Of a stretch of 64,000 nucleotides of DNA, positions 24,817 through 33,484 are shown one piece after another. The stretch comes from an uncultured Lachnospiraceae bacterium (lineage in GTDB: Bacteria; Bacillota; Clostridia; Lachnospirales; Lachnospiraceae). The first letter of the stretch is position 1; each line of letters begins with the position of its first letter. The DNA lies in contig CAJUHH010000015.1 of the NCBI GenBank assembly GCA_910585965.1, forward strand, positions 1 to 64,000, in the 5' to 3' direction. A model generated the notes under the pieces. That model was not told where the DNA came from. It made no database searches and was given only the letters and a program-made list of their open reading frames with translations. Position numbers and translations under genes: made by a program.

Positions 24817-26916
24817 TTATTTCTGCGCTACATCCTTCATGGAAAAACTGAGCCTTCCCATCTTGTCCTTTCCAAGGCAGACTACTGTCACCTTATCGCC
24901 CAACGTAAGCACATCTTCTACTCTGTTGATTCTCTCGCGGGAGATCTTGGAAATATGAACCATGCCTTCCTTGCCCGGCGCAAATTCCACGAAAGCCCCG
25001 AATTCTTTGATGCTGACTACAACGCCTTGGAAAATCTGTCCTTCTTCAAAGTCCGTCGTAATGATTTTCACCATATCCACAGCCTTGTCCATCATTTCCG
25101 GCTCCGTGCCGCAGATCGATACTTTTCCGTCATCCGTAATATCGATCTTTACGCCGGTACGGGCAATGATCTCGTTGATTGTCTTGCCCCTCTGGCCCAC
25201 CACGTCTCCGATCTTCTCAGGATCGATCTGGATAGAAACAATCTTCGGCGCATAAGGGCCTACCTCTTTCCTCGGCTCCGCGATGGCGGGAGTCATAATT
25301 TCGTTCAGAATATATTCCCTGGCCTCTTTCGTCCTCCGAATCGCTTCTTCCACGATAGGCCTTGTCAAGCCATGGATCTTGATATCCATCTGGATAGCGG
25401 TAATCCCGTCATGGGTACCCGCTACTTTAAAATCCATATCTCCAAAGAAATCTTCCAATCCCTGGATATCCGTCAGCACGATATAGTCGTCATCGGTCTC
25501 ACCTGTCACGAGGCCGCAGGAAATGCCGGCAACCTGTTTCTTGATCGGTACGCCCGCCGCCATCAGCGACATCGTGGAAGCGCAGATCGATGCCTGGGAG
25601 GTCGACCCATTGGATTCAAACGTTTCGGACACAGTCCTTATCGCATACGGGAACTCTTCATCGGAAGGAAGCACCGGTATCAGCGCCCTCTCTGCCAAAG
25701 CCCCATGCCCTATCTCGCGTCGTCCCGGTCCTCTGCTCGGCTTTGTCTCGCCCACAGAGTAGGAAGGGAAATTATAATGGTGCATATATCTTTTATTTAC
25801 TTCATTTTCATCCAGCCCGTCAATCCTCTGCATTTCAGACAAAGGAGCAAGCGTCGTCACCGTGCAGATCTGCGTCTGCCCTCTGGTGAACATCGCGGAG
25901 CCATGTACTCTCGGAATCAGATCCACTTCCGCTGCCAGCGGACGAATCTGTGTGATCTCGCGGCCGTCAGGACGTTTATGGTCTTTTAAAATCATCTTGC
26001 GGACTGTCTTTTTCTGATACTGGTATACCGCTTCGCCCAGCATCCCCAGCCATTCTTCATTTTCCGCAAAAGCCTCTTCCAGCCTTTCCGTGATCTTTCT
26101 GATATTTTCTTCCCTTACCTGCTTTTCATCCGTAAATACAGCTTCTTCCATTTCTTCCGGAGAAACGATTTTTTGGATCTCTTCAAACATTTCCTTCGGT
26201 ACGGCGCAGCTCGTATATTCATGCTTTGCTTTCCCGGTCTCTGCTACAATATGGTTGATAAATTCTATCAGTTTCTGGTTGATGTCATGAGCCATATAGA
26301 TTGCTTCCAGCATCCTGGCTTCCGGAACTTCGTTGGCTCCTGCCTCAATCATAATTACCTTTTCGCTGGTCGATGCAACGGTCAGGTTTAAATCCCCTAT
26401 TTTCCACTGCTCCTGGGAAGGGTTCACAACAAATTCCCCGTCAATCATGCCGATCTGCGTCATCGCGCAAGGGCCGTCGAAAGGAATATCGGAAATACAT
26501 GTAGCAATCGCAGAACCGATCATCGCTACCAGTTCCGGCCGGCAGGACGGATCCACGCTCATTACCATATTATTTAAAGTAACATCATTTCTGTAATCCT
26601 TCGGAAAAAGCGGACGCATGGGTCTGTCAATCACGCGGCTTGTCAATACGGCGTTTTCCGATGCCTTGCCTTCCCTTTTGTTAAAGCCGCCCGGAATTTT
26701 TCCTACGGCATATAATTTCTCTTCATATTCCACGCTCAAAGGAAAGAAATCAATCCCTTCCCTCGGTTTTTCAGAAGCCGTCGCCGTACAAAGCACGGTG
26801 GTTTCCCCATACTGCATAAAAGCACAGCCGTTTGCCTGCTTTCCTACCCTGCCGATATCGACTTTTAACGTTCTTCCGGCAAGATCCATCGTAAATGTCC
26901 TGTAATTGTTCTCCAT
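24817..26916 (-). CDS. pnp: Polyribonucleotide nucleotidyltransferase (PNPase)
   Basis: PNPase is a trimeric 3'-5' phosphorolytic exoribonuclease of RNA decay. The 699-residue protein has two RNase PH domains (the first with MRPLFPKDYRNDVTLNNMV, the second with GRREIGHGALAERAL and CASTMSLMAAGVPIK), then a KH domain (DVVGQRGKTINEIIARTGVK) and an S1 domain at the C-terminus (GAFVEFAPGKEGMVHIS). It follows rpsO by 93 bp with a hairpin between, the classical rpsO-pnp arrangement. Confidence 0.97.
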   Translation of the reverse strand: MENNYRTFTMDLAGRTLKVDIGRVGKQANGCAFMQYGETTVLCTATASEKPREGIDFFPLSVEYEEKLYAVGKIPGGFNKREGKASENAVLTSRVIDRPMRPLFPKDYRNDVTLNNMVMSVDPSCRPELVAMIGSAIATCISDIPFDGPCAMTQIGMIDGEFVVNPSQEQWKIGDLNLTVASTSEKVIMIEAGANEVPEARMLEAIYMAHDINQKLIEFINHIVAETGKAKHEYTSCAVPKEMFEEIQKIVSPEEMEEAVFTDEKQVREENIRKITERLEEAFAENEEWLGMLGEAVYQYQKKTVRKMILKDHKRPDGREITQIRPLAAEVDLIPRVHGSAMFTRGQTQICTVTTLAPLSEMQRIDGLDENEVNKRYMHHYNFPSYSVGETKPSRGPGRREIGHGALAERALIPVLPSDEEFPYAIRTVSETFESNGSTSQASICASTMSLMAAGVPIKKQVAGISCGLVTGETDDDYIVLTDIQGLEDFFGDMDFKVAGTHDGITAIQMDIKIHGLTRPIVEEAIRRTKEAREYILNEIMTPAIAEPRKEVGPYAPKIVSIQIDPEKIGDVVGQRGKTINEIIARTGVKIDITDDGKVSICGTEPEMMDKAVDMVKIITTDFEEGQIFQGVVVSIKEFGAFVEFAPGKEGMVHISKISRERINRVEDVLTLGDKVTVVCLGKDKMGRLSFSMKDVAQK

Positions 26917-26954
26917 AAAACTTCTCTCCTTCCTGTCTTCCCATAACCATGAGG

Positions 26955-26994
26955 AAAAGGCGGACAGCCTGCCCTCTCAGCCTGCATCCGCCTT
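26955..26994 (-). terminator. Hairpin between rpsO and pnp
   Basis: AAGGCGGA / TCCGCCTT with an inner GCAGGCT/AGCCTG-type pairing and TTTT on the minus strand. It can act as a partial terminator after rpsO or, by analogy with other bacteria, as a processing site in the pnp leader. Confidence 0.6.
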
Positions 26995-27009
26995 CTTAAC
27001 ATCCGCTCA

Positions 27010-27276
27010 TTACTTTCTGATTCCAAGTTTACCAATTAAAGTACGGTATCTTTCAATATCCACTTTCTTCAGATAGTCCAAAAGCCCCCGCCTCTGGCCA
27101 ACCATCTTAAGAAGCCCTCTCCTTGAATGATGATCCTTCGGATGATTCTTCAAATGCTCCGTCAGTTCCTGGATCCTCGCGGTCAATACGGCGATCTGAA
27201 CTTCCGGTGAACCAGTATCACCCTCGCTTCTTGCATATTCCTTGATAATCTCTGTCTTCTTTTCCTTCGAAATCAT
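27010..27276 (-). CDS. rpsO: 30S ribosomal protein S15
   Basis: An 88-residue S15 protein that binds the central domain of 16S rRNA. The sequence shows EGDTGSPEVQIAVLTARIQE and DHHSRRGLLKMVGQRRGLLD, both diagnostic. The ATG at 27276 has AGGAGG upstream. It is preceded by its own promoter and an 85-nt leader and followed by pnp. Confidence 0.98.
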   Translation of the reverse strand: MISKEKKTEIIKEYARSEGDTGSPEVQIAVLTARIQELTEHLKNHPKDHHSRRGLLKMVGQRRGLLDYLKKVDIERYRTLIGKLGIRK

Positions 27277-27360
27277 TGCTTTTCCTCCTATTTCTTCTCT
27301 CACCGTATACTAAGATCAGGTCGGAGTCGTCCTTCCACCGAGTATCGGCTAAATTTCATA
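27277..27360 (-). promoter_or_regulatory. rpsO leader, possible S15 autoregulation site
   Basis: The 5' leader of about 85 nt between the promoter and rpsO can form short hairpins (CCGA TAC TCGG; TCGG with CCGA). S15 represses its own mRNA in several bacteria through structurally unrelated leaders, so a binding site is plausible; I could not match a known class. Confidence 0.35.
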
Positions 27361-27367
27361 CTTGGAC

Positions 27368-27396
27368 ATTCTACCATATTTTCCATTCCATGTAAA
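27368..27396 (-). promoter_or_regulatory. Sigma-A promoter for rpsO
   Basis: Minus-strand TTTACA and TAGAAT with an exact 17-bp spacer, giving a start about 85 nt before the rpsO ATG. Confidence 0.7.
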
Positions 27397-27408
27397 TACC
27401 CAAATTCA

Positions 27409-28464
27409 TTACGGCAGCACTCTTACCACTTTTGCCGGCGTCCTGTAATTATAATTCGATATTTTGATCCCTGTTTTCGGGCTGCTGGCATGGACAACCT
27501 GTCCGCCGCCGATATATAATGCCACATGGTTAATGCGTCCGCCTTTTGCATAGAAAATCAAATCGCCCGGCTGTGCTTCCGCCATACTGATTTTCCTGCC
27601 CGCATTCGCCTGGGAACCGGAAGTCCTGGGTAGGGAAATACCATATTTCTTAAATACGCTCAAGACAAAGCCGGAACAATCCGCGCCTTTGGTCAGGCTG
27701 GTTCCCCCCCATACATAAGGATTCCCTACAAACTGTTTCGCGTACTGGCAAAGATCCACTCTGACATCCGATACTCCCTGTCCGTACATCAATTCTGTCA
27801 GGGTAATCGCTGAACCAAGTTTTTCTTCTATTTTTACAAATTCCGCCGAGACATAATTCTCTTCATCGTCGATCATGATCTTGACCCAATCATCCATTTC
27901 CTCCACGACTTCCAGTTCTTCGCCGTTTGGAACAAGGGTGATGACTTCGCAGTCTGTATTGGGCTGTTCCCTTACCTTCAAGCTGGTCGTATTCACCACT
28001 GCCACCCTGGATATCTGCTCCATGGCACGTTTTTTCGCTTCCCAGCCGTCCAAAAGGAATTCGCTTTTTACATATCCTTCCACCTTCCCGGACCGGATAT
28101 AAGTCCATTCCCCTTCCTGCGATACCAGCTCGCACGCGGCATTGCTGGGCAATTTCCCGATCAGCTTGCCTTCTTCGTCCGGTATTTTACGGATGTTCAG
28201 GTTGTCATCCACGTTGGATATCCCAAGGTTCGTATATCCCCACAAAGCGCCTTCCGCCTGTTTTGCCGCCGATTTATATTCTTCTTCCGTCTTCTCCGAA
28301 TCCAAAAGGGCAAGCGCCCCTACCGGCTCGCCAAACGCCTCTTCAATAGATGTACTCGAATCCTTCGGTAAACTCTTGCTTTCTGCTGCATATGCAGCTC
28401 CTCCGTTTACCATCAACGCTCCTGCTACACATATTACCGCCATGCCCGCCAGTCTGTATCTCAT
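27409..28464 (-). CDS. Secreted SH3b-NlpC/P60 peptidoglycan endopeptidase
   Basis: A secreted wall hydrolase of about 351 residues. The signal peptide (hydrophobic to about residue 22, ending GGAAYA) is followed by an alanine-rich linker, two bacterial SH3 domains (about 80-140 with LNIRKIPDEEGKLIGKLP, and 150-210 with LKVREQPNTDCEVITLVPNG), and an NlpC/P60 domain (about 235-351). The catalytic Cys is in GADCSGFV and His in INHVALYIG; HASSP gives the third polar residue. Such enzymes cut gamma-D-Glu-diamino acid bonds. The start is ambiguous: ATG 28464 has AAAGG but at 12 bases; ATG 28488 has none. Confidence 0.92.
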   Translation of the reverse strand: MRYRLAGMAVICVAGALMVNGGAAYAAESKSLPKDSSTSIEEAFGEPVGALALLDSEKTEEEYKSAAKQAEGALWGYTNLGISNVDDNLNIRKIPDEEGKLIGKLPSNAACELVSQEGEWTYIRSGKVEGYVKSEFLLDGWEAKKRAMEQISRVAVVNTTSLKVREQPNTDCEVITLVPNGEELEVVEEMDDWVKIMIDDEENYVSAEFVKIEEKLGSAITLTELMYGQGVSDVRVDLCQYAKQFVGNPYVWGGTSLTKGADCSGFVLSVFKKYGISLPRTSGSQANAGRKISMAEAQPGDLIFYAKGGRINHVALYIGGGQVVHASSPKTGIKISNYNYRTPAKVVRVLP

Positions 28465-28552
28465 AAAATAATCATGCCTTTCTGTCATATATTACAAATT
28501 TATTACATTTATTACAATGTTATTATAACAACAGAATTCCCGGCTGTCAAAT

Positions 28553-28586
28553 AAAAATCCACGGAAATTTCAGGAAGTTTCCGTGG
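28553..28586 (-). terminator. Terminator after the Na/Pi cotransporter
   Basis: A 9-bp perfect stem CCACGGAAA/TTTCCGTGG followed on the minus strand by ATTTTTATTT, at the end of the long rimP-ribF operon. Confidence 0.85.
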
Positions 28587-28608
28587 ACCTTCTATATGAA
28601 TCTTTTGA

Positions 28609-30252
28609 TTAATCTTCTTCTGGATCCGCATTCAGAATGGAAAAAGCAATATTCGTCGCATGGTCTGCCACGCGCTCTAAGCCGGACACAATATCCGAAA
28701 ACAACATGCCGGCTTCCGGGCTGCACTCGTTTCTTGTCAGCCGCCCCACATGTTCCTTCTGTAGTTCCCTTTCCTTTTCATCCACCGCATCCTCCAGATG
28801 CATGATATCCTCCAGATGCTCCTCCGTGCCTTTGGAAAACATCTCCACCGCAAACTGTATCAGCGTATTGACCATATCCATCATCTCTCCAAGGCCCCTC
28901 TGCGCCTCTTTGCTGAAGCCCACGCCGGTCCCGATACGCTGCTTTGCCGAATCTGCCACATTTTCCGCATGGTCGCCGATACGCTCGATATCGTTTACTA
29001 CATGGAATAACGCGCCGATACTTTTCAAGTCCTCGATCGGCAGGGTGGCCTGGTTGATCTTCACCAGATAATTGGTAATCGCATGATTCAAAAAGTTGAT
29101 ATTTTTCTCCACTTCATAAACTTCCTCAATATCTTCATTATCCAAAGTAATAAGGGCATTCATGGCGCGGTTCAAGTTCTCTGCCGCAAGGGAAGCCATT
29201 CTTTCAATTTCCTTCATGACCTCCACCACAGCCGTGGCCGGGTTAAATACCACTTTTTCCCCTATGTATTTCAGCTGGAAGCTGTCTCTGTAGCCCACCT
29301 TCTTATCATCGCCGGGTACCAGCACATAAGTCAGCTTCACGATCAGATTAGAAAACGGGAACAGCACGATTACCTGGAACACTTTTATGATCGTATGCGC
29401 ATTCGCCACAAAACGCCCCGCATTATTGCCGGATATCGACATAATCCCATCTACCACCTGGTTCATTCCTATCATCAGGATAATATATAATAATACTGTG
29501 CCGATAACATTGAAAAGGAAATGGATCATAGCCGCGCGCTTCGCATCCTTTTTACCGGTAAGGGAAGCCAATACCGCAGAAGCACAAGCCCCGATATTAC
29601 ATCCCAGGATAATGAAAAGACTGATAGGCAGCCCGAGCAGTCCTTCATTTGCCATAAGAAGCACGATGCTGACCGTAACCGACGAGCTCTGGATAACCGC
29701 TGTCAGCACGGTTCCCATAAGCACGGCGAGCAATGGGCTGTCTAGGGATTTTAACAGATTCATCACAGCCGGGCTGTCCTTCATGCCCGCCATAGCTCCC
29801 GACATGCTGCTCAATCCCATAAACAAAATACCGAAACCGACGATCACCTCGCCGATCTTCTCCGCATTCTGTTTCCCTTTCCCTATCATCATCGTCAGCA
29901 CGCCAGCCAGCAAAAATACCGGCGCAGCTTCGGATAAATTAAAGGAAACGAGCTGGGAGGTTATCGTAGTACCGATATTCGCCCCATAAATAACCCCGGC
30001 CGCCTGGTACAGAGACATCAGCCCCGAGTTTACAAAGCTGACCACCATCACCGTACAAGCGGAAGAAGACTGGATAATACCGGTAAAAATAATTCCGACG
30101 ATCAGTCCGGTAAAACGGTTCGTCGTAAATACTTCAAGGATTGACCGGAGCTTTGCCCCCGCTACTTTTTCAATGCTTTCGCTCATGACCGTCATTCCAA
30201 AAAGGAACAATCCAAGCCCTCCGGCCATTGCTAGTATAATCTCCACATTCAT
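28609..30252 (-). CDS. Na/Pi cotransporter family protein with PhoU domain
   Basis: A 547-residue type II Na+/phosphate cotransporter (NptA/YjbB-like). The inverted-repeat membrane domain (about residues 1-320) carries both QSSS signatures, GIIQSSSACTVMVVSFV and AVIQSSSVTVSIVLLM. A cytoplasmic PhoU-like helical domain fills residues 340-547. It begins eight bp after ribF with a good ribosome-binding site, so it is the last gene of the translation operon, an odd functional partner. Direction of transport and regulation cannot be read. Confidence 0.92.
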   Translation of the reverse strand: MNVEIILAMAGGLGLFLFGMTVMSESIEKVAGAKLRSILEVFTTNRFTGLIVGIIFTGIIQSSSACTVMVVSFVNSGLMSLYQAAGVIYGANIGTTITSQLVSFNLSEAAPVFLLAGVLTMMIGKGKQNAEKIGEVIVGFGILFMGLSSMSGAMAGMKDSPAVMNLLKSLDSPLLAVLMGTVLTAVIQSSSVTVSIVLLMANEGLLGLPISLFIILGCNIGACASAVLASLTGKKDAKRAAMIHFLFNVIGTVLLYIILMIGMNQVVDGIMSISGNNAGRFVANAHTIIKVFQVIVLFPFSNLIVKLTYVLVPGDDKKVGYRDSFQLKYIGEKVVFNPATAVVEVMKEIERMASLAAENLNRAMNALITLDNEDIEEVYEVEKNINFLNHAITNYLVKINQATLPIEDLKSIGALFHVVNDIERIGDHAENVADSAKQRIGTGVGFSKEAQRGLGEMMDMVNTLIQFAVEMFSKGTEEHLEDIMHLEDAVDEKERELQKEHVGRLTRNECSPEAGMLFSDIVSGLERVADHATNIAFSILNADPEED

Positions 30253-30259
30253 ATTCTTC

Positions 30260-31195
30260 TTATCCTTTCATTTGTATACCCGTATGAAAAGCCATCCCTT
30301 CTTCCATATCCTTCATCATCTGTTCTTTTAATTCCGCTTTTCCGTCGAACTTCCGCTCCGGGCGCTTAAACTTCAGAAGCCTTACCGTCATTTCCTTCCC
30401 GTATACTTCTTCTTCCAATCCATAAATATACGTTTCCACCCCGATCTGTTCTTTTTCACTGACCGTAGGCTTATAGCCGATATTGGTAATTCCCTTATAT
30501 TTCTCCCCGTTCATCCATACTTCCGAATAATATACTCCGTTAGGCGGGAGCAGTTTGTGAGGCTCCGGCAAGAGATTTGCCGTCGGCATTCCGATCGTCC
30601 GCCCAAACCGTTTCCCATGCATCACCGTCCCCTTTATGCCATAAGGCGCGCCAAGCAGCGCCTTTACTTCTTCCATATTCCCCTTCTCCACCTCTTCCCT
30701 CACATAAGTGGAACTGATCTCCCTTCCATTATAACAGACTTTATCGACCAGCTGCAGTTCATATCCCCCGAAAGCCGCCATGGATTTCAAAAGCATATAA
30801 TTGCCTGCCCCTTTCGCCCCAAAAGATACATCCGCTCCCGCCGCGATATAGGCTGACCGCATTCTTCGGACAAGCACCTCTTCAATAAAGTCCTGCGGAT
30901 CCATCGCCGCTGTCTTATGGTTCAAAGGGAACTCGATCAGAGTATCGATTCCCATCTGCAAAAAAGCCGCCCTTTTCTCCTCCTTCGTCATTAATTCTTT
31001 CCCGGAAGATATCCCGAACAAAACGGCCGGGGGCGGGTCAAACGTAAACACTACGGACCGAAGTCCCTGCTCCTTCTGTTCCAAAATACAGCGGAGCAGT
31101 TTCTGATGCCCTAAATGGATGCCGTCAAACTTGCCCACTGCCACAGCGCTCTTTTCTTCTATCGCAAAATCTGTCGTATTATGAATGATCCGCAT
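30260..31195 (-). CDS. ribF: Bifunctional riboflavin kinase / FAD synthetase
   Basis: A 311-residue enzyme making FMN and then FAD. The N-terminal adenylyltransferase domain has VGKFDGIHLGHQKLL (HxGH-type); the C-terminal flavokinase domain has RFGRTIGMPTANLLPE (PTAN) and NGVYYSEVW. It follows truB by six bp, the usual truB-ribF pairing. No FMN riboswitch precedes it. Confidence 0.96.
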   Translation of the reverse strand: MRIIHNTTDFAIEEKSAVAVGKFDGIHLGHQKLLRCILEQKEQGLRSVVFTFDPPPAVLFGISSGKELMTKEEKRAAFLQMGIDTLIEFPLNHKTAAMDPQDFIEEVLVRRMRSAYIAAGADVSFGAKGAGNYMLLKSMAAFGGYELQLVDKVCYNGREISSTYVREEVEKGNMEEVKALLGAPYGIKGTVMHGKRFGRTIGMPTANLLPEPHKLLPPNGVYYSEVWMNGEKYKGITNIGYKPTVSEKEQIGVETYIYGLEEEVYGKEMTVRLLKFKRPERKFDGKAELKEQMMKDMEEGMAFHTGIQMKG

Positions 31196-31201
31196 CTGTT
31201 G

Positions 31202-32104
31202 TTAGTTCTCCATAAACATTTTTACCGGCAGAAACCGCCCGTCCTCCGGCTTGTATTGGTAAATACCATAGAACCTGCCGTCTTCATTATACACCCGGAC
31301 CTCTTCCTCCGGTATATAATTTTTGCTTTCTTTTACCATATGCCGGTAAAAAGCATTTCCATTATCAATCAATTTCTGGAATTTCCGTTCTACTGTCGCC
31401 GTTTCATACGCTGCAAACACCGCATCCACCGGCATGATTTTTTTTTGCAGCTCCCCCTGTCCTTGCAGTCTCTCAATCTCGGAAAGCCGGAGCGCGTTCT
31501 CTGCACAAAAAATGCCTGCTTTTGTCCTTTCCAGCGAAACCATAATGCCGCCGCAGCCCAATTTTTGGCCGATGTCATGACAAAGAGTCCTGATATAAGT
31601 TCCTTTGGAACAGCCAACCCGCATGGAAAGAAAAGGAAGGTCCATTTCCTCTATTTCCAGGTCGCAGATCCTCACTCTTCTCGGTCGGCGCTCGACCTCT
31701 TTTCCTTCCCGGGCAAGTTGGTACAACTTTTTCCCGTTCACCTTAATCGCCGAGTACATCGGAGGAATCTGTTCGTAATCGCCCAAAAAGGACATGACCG
31801 CCTCTGTAGCCTCTTTCTCCGTCGCCTGCACTTCGCTCTGCCTAAGCACCTTCCCAGAAGCATCCTGGGTATCCGTTTCCCTTCCAAGCAGCATCCTGGC
31901 CCGGTATTCCTTATCCGTATCCGTCAGCATGCCGCACAGTTTGGTGGCGCTGCCAAGGCAGACAGGAAGAACGCCTACTGCATCCGGATCCAAAGTCCCC
32001 GTATGCCCGATCTTTTTCTGTTTCAGGATGCCTCTCAGCTTTGCCACCACATCGTGGGAAGTAAAGCCCGCCTCCTTGTATACATTTATCATTCCATTGT
32101 ACAT
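31202..32104 (-). CDS. truB: tRNA pseudouridine(55) synthase
   Basis: TruB makes pseudouridine 55 in the tRNA T loop. The 300-residue protein has KQKKIGHTGTLDPDAVGVLP with the catalytic Asp in GTLDPDA, SAIKVNGKKLYQLAREG, and SKGTYIRTLCHDIGQKLG; a short C-terminal PUA-like tail follows. It lies between nrnA and ribF in the infB operon. Confidence 0.96.
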   Translation of the reverse strand: MYNGMINVYKEAGFTSHDVVAKLRGILKQKKIGHTGTLDPDAVGVLPVCLGSATKLCGMLTDTDKEYRARMLLGRETDTQDASGKVLRQSEVQATEKEATEAVMSFLGDYEQIPPMYSAIKVNGKKLYQLAREGKEVERRPRRVRICDLEIEEMDLPFLSMRVGCSKGTYIRTLCHDIGQKLGCGGIMVSLERTKAGIFCAENALRLSEIERLQGQGELQKKIMPVDAVFAAYETATVERKFQKLIDNGNAFYRHMVKESKNYIPEEEVRVYNEDGRFYGIYQYKPEDGRFLPVKMFMEN

Positions 32105-32129
32105 CCGTCTTTCTCCGCTGCCCTCCGGT

Positions 32130-33101
32130 CTATTCCACGCCGGCCTTCTTCAGCTGCCTTTCTATATGTAACGTCAGATTATTTACCACATCGTAAAATG
32201 TGCCGTTCATCGTACATCCTGCCGCCCTCATATGTCCGCCGCCTCCAAAATATACGGCAATCCGGGACACGTCTACTTTCCCTTTGGAACGCAGGCTTAC
32301 TTTATATTCCAACACTCCTGTCTGGTACATAAAAATCGTACATTCCACGTCCCTCGTCTGATTGAGCTGGCTCACGATTCCTTCCAGGTCTTTGGCATCC
32401 GCATGGTAAAAATCCAGCGTTTTCTTTTCTATGCCGCTGACCATGCACTTCCCGTCCATAATGAGGATGCTTTCCAGCAGCGCCCTTCCCAGAAGAAGCG
32501 TCTGCACATAAGTTTTCTCATAAAATGTCTTCTCTATGACTTCTGAAAAGTCAAAGCCAAAAGCAACCAGCCTGGAAGCGATAGCTAATGTTTCCGGCGA
32601 AGTGTTGGAATAGCGGAATACTCCTGTATCGTGTATGATCCCGATATAAATTGCCTTGGCGATTTCCTCATCCAGTTTTTCTTCCTCTATCACACGGAAA
32701 ACCAATTCGCTGGTAGAACTCGCATGGGGATCGATGTAATTCACAGTTCCACACCCTTTATTGCTGATATGGTGGTCGATGTTAATCGTCCTTCCCGCCC
32801 GGTCAAACAAGGGTTTTGCCGCACCCAGACGATCTGCCGCTGTATCCAAGGCGATAAAAACATCAAAATCCTCTTCGCAGCTTCCGCCTTTCATCACATC
32901 CGTGCGTATCCGTTCTATATCTTTAATACAATGGAAGACTTCCGACGGCTGTTCCAAAAAAAGTTCCACCGTTTTTTCAGGAAACACTTTCCTCAAATAC
33001 AGATACAGCGCCATGCACGCTCCCACGCAGTCCCCATCGGGACGGATATGTCCGCCGATTCCTATTCGGCCCGCATCCTTTACTTCTTCTGCTATTTTCA
33101 T
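32130..33101 (-). CDS. nrnA: Bifunctional oligoribonuclease / PAP phosphatase NrnA
   Basis: A 323-residue DHH-DHHA1 phosphoesterase that degrades short RNA oligomers and dephosphorylates 3'-phosphoadenosine 5'-phosphate. The motifs are GGHIRPDGDCVGACMAL (D-x-D), IALDTAADRLG, NIDHHISNKGCG (DHH) and the C-terminal GGGGHMRAAG. The ATG overlaps the rbfA stop (ATGA), giving translational coupling. Confidence 0.94.
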   Translation of the reverse strand: MKIAEEVKDAGRIGIGGHIRPDGDCVGACMALYLYLRKVFPEKTVELFLEQPSEVFHCIKDIERIRTDVMKGGSCEEDFDVFIALDTAADRLGAAKPLFDRAGRTINIDHHISNKGCGTVNYIDPHASSTSELVFRVIEEEKLDEEIAKAIYIGIIHDTGVFRYSNTSPETLAIASRLVAFGFDFSEVIEKTFYEKTYVQTLLLGRALLESILIMDGKCMVSGIEKKTLDFYHADAKDLEGIVSQLNQTRDVECTIFMYQTGVLEYKVSLRSKGKVDVSRIAVYFGGGGHMRAAGCTMNGTFYDVVNNLTLHIERQLKKAGVE

Positions 33102-33457
33102 TCTCTGCCTCCATTCACCTCATCGATCAGTCTGGACATATTGACGCCATAAGCAATGGACTGATCCATAATAAATGTGATTTCAGGCGTATTGCGCAGG
33201 TTTACTTCCTTCGCCAGCTGGTTCTTAATATAACCCGTCGCGCTTTTTAAGCCTTCCAGCGTATTTTTCTGCATCTCCTCTTCGCCAAGGACGCTGATCC
33301 ATGCTTTGCATGTTTTCAAATCCGGCGATACCTCCACCGCTACCACGGAAGTCAGAGGGCTGATACGGGGATCCTTGATTCCACCCCGTATGATCTCTGC
33401 CAGCGCCCGCTGCACCTCTCCGTTGATCCTCGTATTCTTTATACTGTTCTTTCTCAT
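33098..33457 (-). CDS. rbfA: 30S ribosome-binding factor A
   Basis: RbfA is a cold-shock 16S rRNA maturation factor. The 119-residue protein has the KH-like fold with INGEVQRALAEIIRGGIKDP and the conserved DPRISPLTSVVAVEVSPDL region. It sits 27 bp after infB, the universal infB-rbfA order. Confidence 0.95.
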   Translation of the reverse strand: MRKNSIKNTRINGEVQRALAEIIRGGIKDPRISPLTSVVAVEVSPDLKTCKAWISVLGEEEMQKNTLEGLKSATGYIKNQLAKEVNLRNTPEITFIMDQSIAYGVNMSRLIDEVNGGRE

Positions 33458-33484
33458 AAATAATATATACTCCCTTATTTCTGA

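Noticed and set aside
24697..25989. A 430-codon plus-strand ORF opposite pnp
   Set aside because: It is antisense to a clear PNPase gene, has a composition rich in His, Arg and Phe typical of a reverse-strand shadow, and no matching start signal. The same applies to the long plus-strand ORFs opposite truB (31115-32332) and the ABC exporter (53616-55073).
31196..31201. FMN riboswitch before ribF
   Set aside because: The gap between truB and ribF is six bases and there is no leader.
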